The notes under the pieces are model-generated. The model was not told the DNA's origin and did not search any database. It worked only from the letters and a program-made list of their open reading frames with translations. Both the position numbers and the translations under genes were made by a program. A stretch of 64,000 nucleotides of DNA from Plectrocnemia conspersa (lineage: Eukaryota > Arthropoda > Insecta > Trichoptera > Polycentropodidae): contig VTFK01000645.1 in NCBI GenBank assembly GCA_009617715.1, forward strand, positions 1-64,000, given 5' to 3'. Positions 59,413 to 64,000 of this stretch are shown here, one piece after another; position 1 is the stretch's first letter; every line of letters starts with the position of its first letter.

Positions 59413-60900
59413 ACATTCAATGTGTAGTGCACGTCATTCCGGGACGTTACAGTGATGAGATGAAAAGTTCCTTGATTATTATTTAAAATGCGTCTTTACG
59501 TAAGGATGTTTTTATCATTATTTAATGTTAGACCAGGTATTGTAATAGTTATTATTATTGATAGACTTATAGCTTAACGTTGCACAGTTGTAATGAAATA
59601 GATCTCTGTTGTATTTTTTTTTCAACAACCTTGCACAATACCAAATCGAGTTATGAAATACAATGTTAGTATAGTGATTAATCTTATTGATGTGGAGTAT
59701 CGACGATTGCGTGCAGCTGTTACTTAAAGACGAACCACACGGTCTCTATTTTGGTTTGTTGTAGAAGTGTGCGCATATGTAAATATGTTTTAGAGCAGAT
59801 CGTAATCTCTGTTATGATTTAACATAAGAATGTATAGTTGAAATTGTACATAAAATAGTTTTTTAACGTCCCGTTAATGATTAGTTGAGTATGATTATTT
59901 AATTATATAATTTACTCGATAATATGTGATATTTATGTTTTCGTAGAAATTATCTTTCTAGTTTCACGTAATTAATAACCTTTACGTGTATAATTTAAAC
60001 TGTACTTTCGTTATCGTTTCATAATTTGACATGCCAATTTTTGTGTACATTTTTGGACTGCTGAAACCGTTTTTTTTTTTAGTAAGTCGGTATTGGGACC
60101 ATCGTTTGACAAATCCAGAAATTGTCGTCAGATCTGTTCAGATAAGACGTGACACGGCATGTGGTATGTAATACTGTAAAAACACAATTTATCAGGGTAT
60201 TTCTAACTATTGAAAATAGTTTGTCGGTATATTGAACGTATCAATATGTAAAATATTTTTAAGGAGTTCGTATCGTAGTGATTTAATATGAAACGAAGCA
60301 CCGTAATGACATGTTTATTTCAGATTCTTTAAATGTACATCGAAATTATGTTAAAACTTGTCGCTTTATGTTATTCTATTAAACAATCAGCTGTGATTTT
60401 ATGTTTTGTCCGTTGCAATACAATGCGTGAACTATGTGACGACACACAATATGTTATTTTATTAAGTACGACGGAAAACGTTTAGTTCTTTCTCGTGGTG
60501 TAATATTAATCCTTATTTTTTTATTTAAATGAATTTGTTTACAACCCTGATCAGTGTGTATGTTCGAGACGATGAAATGCAATGTATGAGAATTTTAATT
60601 TAAGTTTTTTTTACAATAAACTGTCGTTTTTGTTAATATTTTCTTTTATTTATTTCTTATCTCTAGATTACGACTATGAAATTTTATGTATACCTTTTAC
60701 TTTTGGTGAAACTTTTGTGCATTTTATATGTGTAAAACTGTATACTACTGATTATTCTAATAAACTCTAAAAATATACTTTTTTATACTATATACTACGT
60801 ACGTTTTAAGCGGTACACTTACTAGTAATCGATAATGAACCTTTGTAAATATTCAAAGTATCAATAAAAAAAATAAAAAAAAAGATATATTATTTTATGC
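59413..60900 (+). other. sno: strawberry notch 3' UTR and polyadenylation region
   Basis: After TAA at 59410-59412 there is no coding sequence. AATAAA occurs at 60615-60620 with a GT/T-rich stretch downstream (CTGTCGTTTTTGTTAATATT), the best polyadenylation candidate. Later ones lie near 60761 and 60863. The UTR would be about 1.2-1.5 kb. Confidence 0.6.
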
Positions 60901-61039
60901 TTGAACTACAACCTTGTATGAACTCGATGCAGATTTTAATAGTTTTAAAAACCATTTGCTTAAATTGATTGTGAGACTTAATCTAGCCTTAATTTAATAA
61001 AAATTCAGTATCAGTGTGGATTTATGAACAGGCTGTGGT

Positions 61040-61680
61040 CCACTTAATTTTCTTATATAGAGCTCCCGTATGGGCTGACTCCATGAGGGTGGAAAGAATG
61101 AAGCTCATGCTGGCCAGAGCTCAACGGAGAAACGTGTCGAGAGTGCGATCTTAGCTATATCTGGAATTCTACCCATCGACCTGCTTGCTTTTGAGAAACA
61201 AGCAATTTACAATGCGCGAAGAAAGGAAGAAGTCGAAAAGTTGATCATGATCAGTGGCAAGAACGGTGGGATGCATCAGTCAAAGAGCATTGAATGCGCA
61301 GATTCATCGTGAATCTGAAAGCCTGGAGTCAAAGAGACACACAGGATACGGTTGTTTCGGCTTTAACCTATATAGGATAGGTAAGGAAACCACTCCTGGG
61401 TGCCATCATTGCGACATGGACGACGCTGCCGACATGGTCATCAGATTCCCAGCATGGAATGCGGGAAGAAAAAATTTTAAAGAAACTCTAGGCGAACAAC
61501 AATTGTAGCCAGAGAACATGGTCCCCTCCATGCTCAGAGACAAAAATGTGTGGTCAGCTTGGCAAGAATTTGCATCGTGCATTATATCCAAGAAAGAAAA
61601 AGATGAGAGAAGCCGAAGAGCCCAACGACGAATAAGGATTTCTAGAGAGCCCATTATTTGAAAGGAGCGAAGACACATAA
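61040..61680 (+). pseudogene. R1-type LINE, C-terminal ORF2 fragment
   Basis: Reads A-P-V-W-A-D-S-M-R-V-E-R-M-K-L-M-L-A-R-A-Q, then G-I-L-P-I-D-L-L-A-F-E-K-Q-A-I-Y, then the C-terminal zinc-knuckle region C-H-H-C-D-M-D-D-A, characteristic of R1-clade ORF2. The final zinc ligands are lost (V-I-R-F-P-A-W where C-P-A-W is usual), and several stops and shifts interrupt it. It lies between strawberry notch and the transporter gene. The domains upstream are absent. Confidence 0.85.
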
Positions 61681-61689
61681 TAGTGATGC

Positions 61690-62277
61690 AAGAGCACTAG
61701 CCTTAGGATAGCTGCCTTCCCAAAGTTTCAATGTGTGTAAAAAAGGCTAACTTGACATATTTCCATAAGATAAATGTGTTTTTGATAAAACCCAATTAAA
61801 GGGAGGAAGGGGGTGGGCAGCATTTTCTATCTTAAGTCACTTATTGGATAATGCCGCTCTGCGATGGTGTGTCGACCGCATTTTAGTTATTTTATCATAG
61901 TTTCATTCATATTTAATTTTTTTTTTATTTAAAGGGGAGAAACAGATTTTTTATTTTATATTACTTTCTTGAAGTTTTTGATCTACAAACTCTTAAATTA
62001 TTATAATATTTTTAGATTTCTATTAATAATTGAATTTTTTGCTTTGTTGTTTATATTACGCATTTTGGATAGTAAAAAACATTTTAGATTTTAATGGCCG
62101 TAAATAGATTTGTTATAGTCGAAATTAAAAAAATGATTTGTCAATGACGGTTGTCATGTTGGGATCGGATTTATCACGTTGGGGAATACACCCACGCCTC
62201 ATTTCAACAGCCTGACCATGAAACATAACTGAAGGTGATACATTTTATCATTCCCTCTTTGCAGCATAATTTTCCCG
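61690..62277. other. Intergenic region and 5' part of the SLC35G1-like gene
   Basis: No gene seen. The polypyrimidine run and CCAG at 62314-62324 (TTGTTTTCGTTTCCAG) look like a 3' splice site just before the coding exon, so an untranslated exon is likely upstream, but I cannot place it. Confidence 0.5.
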
Positions 62278-62343
62278 TTGTATCGCATAAATTATTTAAC
62301 AATAACTATTGTTTTCGTTTCCAGCGAAACCAAAAAATCAAAG

Positions 62344-63372
62344 ATGCCTGAACATTTGGAGTTACAGCATCTCGTTGAATTATCAACCGGACGCGACGGA
62401 GCGGACATTAACCTTTACGAGAACAAGCGACCTTTGCTGAAAAGATGTCCTTTTTTGGGATTGATGTTGGCTACTCTATCGTCTCTCTTTTTCTCTTTAT
62501 GTTCAGTTATAGTCAAGGGCCTAGTCAACGTAGATCCCATGGAACTAGCAGCGTTTCGATTTGTCGGCGTCCTTTTACCGACGATACCTGTCGTCATTTG
62601 GAAAGGAGAACCGGTCTTTCCTAAAGGCAGGCGTACGATGCTCATATTCAGATCGTTCGTCGGAACGTCCGGATTGATGTTGAGCTTTTACGCTTTCAGA
62701 CACATGCCGCTCGCCGACGCGTCTGTCATTGTATTTTCAGTACCTGTTTTTGTATCGATTTTTGCCAAAATATTTCTTAAAGAGCCGTGCGGTATATTTA
62801 ACGTATTATCTATCATATTGACTTTGATAGGCGTCGTTTTGATAACTTGTCCGCCCGTTATATTCGGCGATCACGAAGAACACGCTAGTAAAACTAACGT
62901 CTGGGGAGCAGTCGCTGCATTTGGATCGACTTTATTCGGTGCTAATGTCTATATTATTTTGAGAGCTCTGAAAGGATTACATTTTTCAGTAATAATGGTT
63001 AATTTTGGATGTTTCGCTCTCGTTCAAACGTTGTTCGTGACATGGTTAATAGGCGGACTATGTTTGCCTCAATGCGGAATGGATAGATTGCTCGTTTTAT
63101 GCCTAGCTCTATTCAGTTTCAGCGGTCAGATTTTGCTCACAATGTCTTTACAGATAGAACAAGCCGGTCCTATAGCGATAGCAAGATCTGCCGATATAGT
63201 GTTCGCTTTCATTTGGCAAGTCATGTTCTTTAACGAAATACCAAATAAGTACTCTATACTCGGCGCTATCCTCGTGTTATCGTCGGTTCTTTTAGTCGGA
63301 TTGAGGAAATGGGCGATCTCTCTTCCTGAAAATTCCGTCATGAAAACCTCACTGGGCGTTTTGGCGAGATGA
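62344..63372 (+). CDS. SLC35G1: Solute carrier family 35 member G1-like membrane transporter (EamA/DMT fold)
   Basis: 342 residues, one coding exon. Ten hydrophobic segments are visible: roughly residues 37-58, 66-85, 100-117, 122-142, 150-170, 187-207, 212-233, 243-262, 270-290 and 296-314. They form two EamA repeats of five. Family blocks include E-L-A-A-F-R-F-V-G-V-L-L-P, F-Y-A-F-R-H-M-P-L-A-D-A-S-V-I near the end of the first repeat, and A-I-A-R-S-A-D-I-V-F-A-F-I-W-Q in the second. The short hydrophilic N-terminus should be cytosolic. Substrate is not established from sequence. Human SLC35G1 is a little longer (about 365). I start at 62344 because CCAG|CGAAACC at 62321-62325 is a good acceptor, so the open frame from 62278 would begin in intron. 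The family call is firm, exact orthology less so. Confidence 0.92.
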   Translation: MPEHLELQHLVELSTGRDGADINLYENKRPLLKRCPFLGLMLATLSSLFFSLCSVIVKGLVNVDPMELAAFRFVGVLLPTIPVVIWKGEPVFPKGRRTMLIFRSFVGTSGLMLSFYAFRHMPLADASVIVFSVPVFVSIFAKIFLKEPCGIFNVLSIILTLIGVVLITCPPVIFGDHEEHASKTNVWGAVAAFGSTLFGANVYIILRALKGLHFSVIMVNFGCFALVQTLFVTWLIGGLCLPQCGMDRLLVLCLALFSFSGQILLTMSLQIEQAGPIAIARSADIVFAFIWQVMFFNEIPNKYSILGAILVLSSVLLVGLRKWAISLPENSVMKTSLGVLAR

Positions 63373-64000
63373 ATTTGTAATTTATGATTATATGTTGTTA
63401 TTTAATTTATTAAGATCTAGTCATTTCGTAACATATCGCCAATATGGAAGAAGACAGGTGCAGCACAAAATTAATTGATTTTCAGATTAATTGGAACAAG
63501 CGGTTATGAGGATTGGAAGGCATTTTAAGCTATAAGCTAATTTACAGTTTTGTACTGCAACCTCAATTTTCACCCCTTATTTAAATATGTGACAGTCTTG
63601 CTCAATTTTTTAAATATTTCATTATAGAAAATTACATAAAATAAAATATTTTAAACCAAATGAAACCTTAAATTTATATGGAAATGTAATATCTATTTTT
63701 AGTTTCAGTGAATTAAAATTAATTCTCTTCCTTTTTGTCTTTACAATATTTACTATAACAAATTGCTTCCTTTTATAGAAACATTTTGCATATAGTCTGC
63801 GAATTTAACTACTTCACTTTTAGACTTTTTAAATACGTTATTGCTACTCATCTCAGTTATAAATTACTTCTATTAAGTTGTTGCACATAAAATAGCCAAT
63901 TTTTTTAGTGAGATATAAATCGCTATATTTTTTTAACTACAATTTTATTACTCAAACGATTTAACAAGGATGAATTTGACAGCACTGCTTGTACCATAAA
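63373..64000. other. 3' flank of the SLC35G1-like gene
   Basis: AT-rich with AATAAA-like signals (for example ATAAAATAAAATATT near 63639). No further gene recognised up to the window end. Confidence 0.5.

Noticed and set aside
1..64000. CRISPR arrays, bacterial operons, ribosome binding sites, rRNA
   Set aside because: None seen. The window is animal nuclear DNA, and the only short tandem repeats are microsatellites and small duplications.

Overview
This is eukaryotic nuclear DNA, very AT-rich and full of transposon remains. It most likely comes from an insect. The evidence is spliced genes with many 62-91 bp introns, recognisable animal genes (strawberry notch, a Gas2-like/Pickled eggs exon, an SLC35G1-like transporter), and an arthropod-type mix of elements: R1- and Jockey-type LINEs, a tRNA-Trp-primed gypsy (CsRn1-like) element, hAT, Tc1, mariner, pogo/Tigger and MITEs. 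I cannot resolve the order.

Layout. 1-992 holds a pogo/Tigger element missing its catalytic core. 993-9500 is mostly featureless AT-rich DNA with two copies of a dispersed repeat. 9530-11340 holds a pair of direct repeats around an element with CACTA-like ends. 13988-14226 is a near-perfect foldback. 15440-18050 is a Jockey-type LINE on the minus strand, split by a hAT element with an exact 8-bp target duplication. 19-35 kb carries several tRNA-derived SINEs, a possible piggyBac-like MITE, a pogo MITE and a hAT element sitting inside a SINE. The only host coding exon before 46 kb is 21793-21963 (minus), the first coding exon of a Gas2-like calponin-homology gene. Several islands richer in G+C (about 12.3, 18.6, 28.7, 35.3 and 38.5 kb) may be promoters or untranslated first exons. 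42601-45061 is a hAT element invaded by a gypsy-type LTR element.

46.3-60.9 kb holds the complete strawberry notch gene on the plus strand. I assembled 21 coding exons, all with GT..AG introns and consistent phases, for about 1391 residues. One base appears to be missing in exon 14. The longest introns carry Tc1, MITE, Tigger, SINE and mariner debris, while most others are under 100 bp. 61.0-61.7 kb is an R1-type LINE fragment. 62344-63372 is an intact single-exon-coding SLC35G1-like transporter on the plus strand.

No operon-like logic links the genes: one is a nuclear helicase-like transcription regulator, one a cytoskeletal linker exon and one a membrane transporter. The most unusual signal is a 3'-terminal hairpin shared by a LINE and SINE-like elements, whose stem sequence changes between copies while the fold is largely kept.
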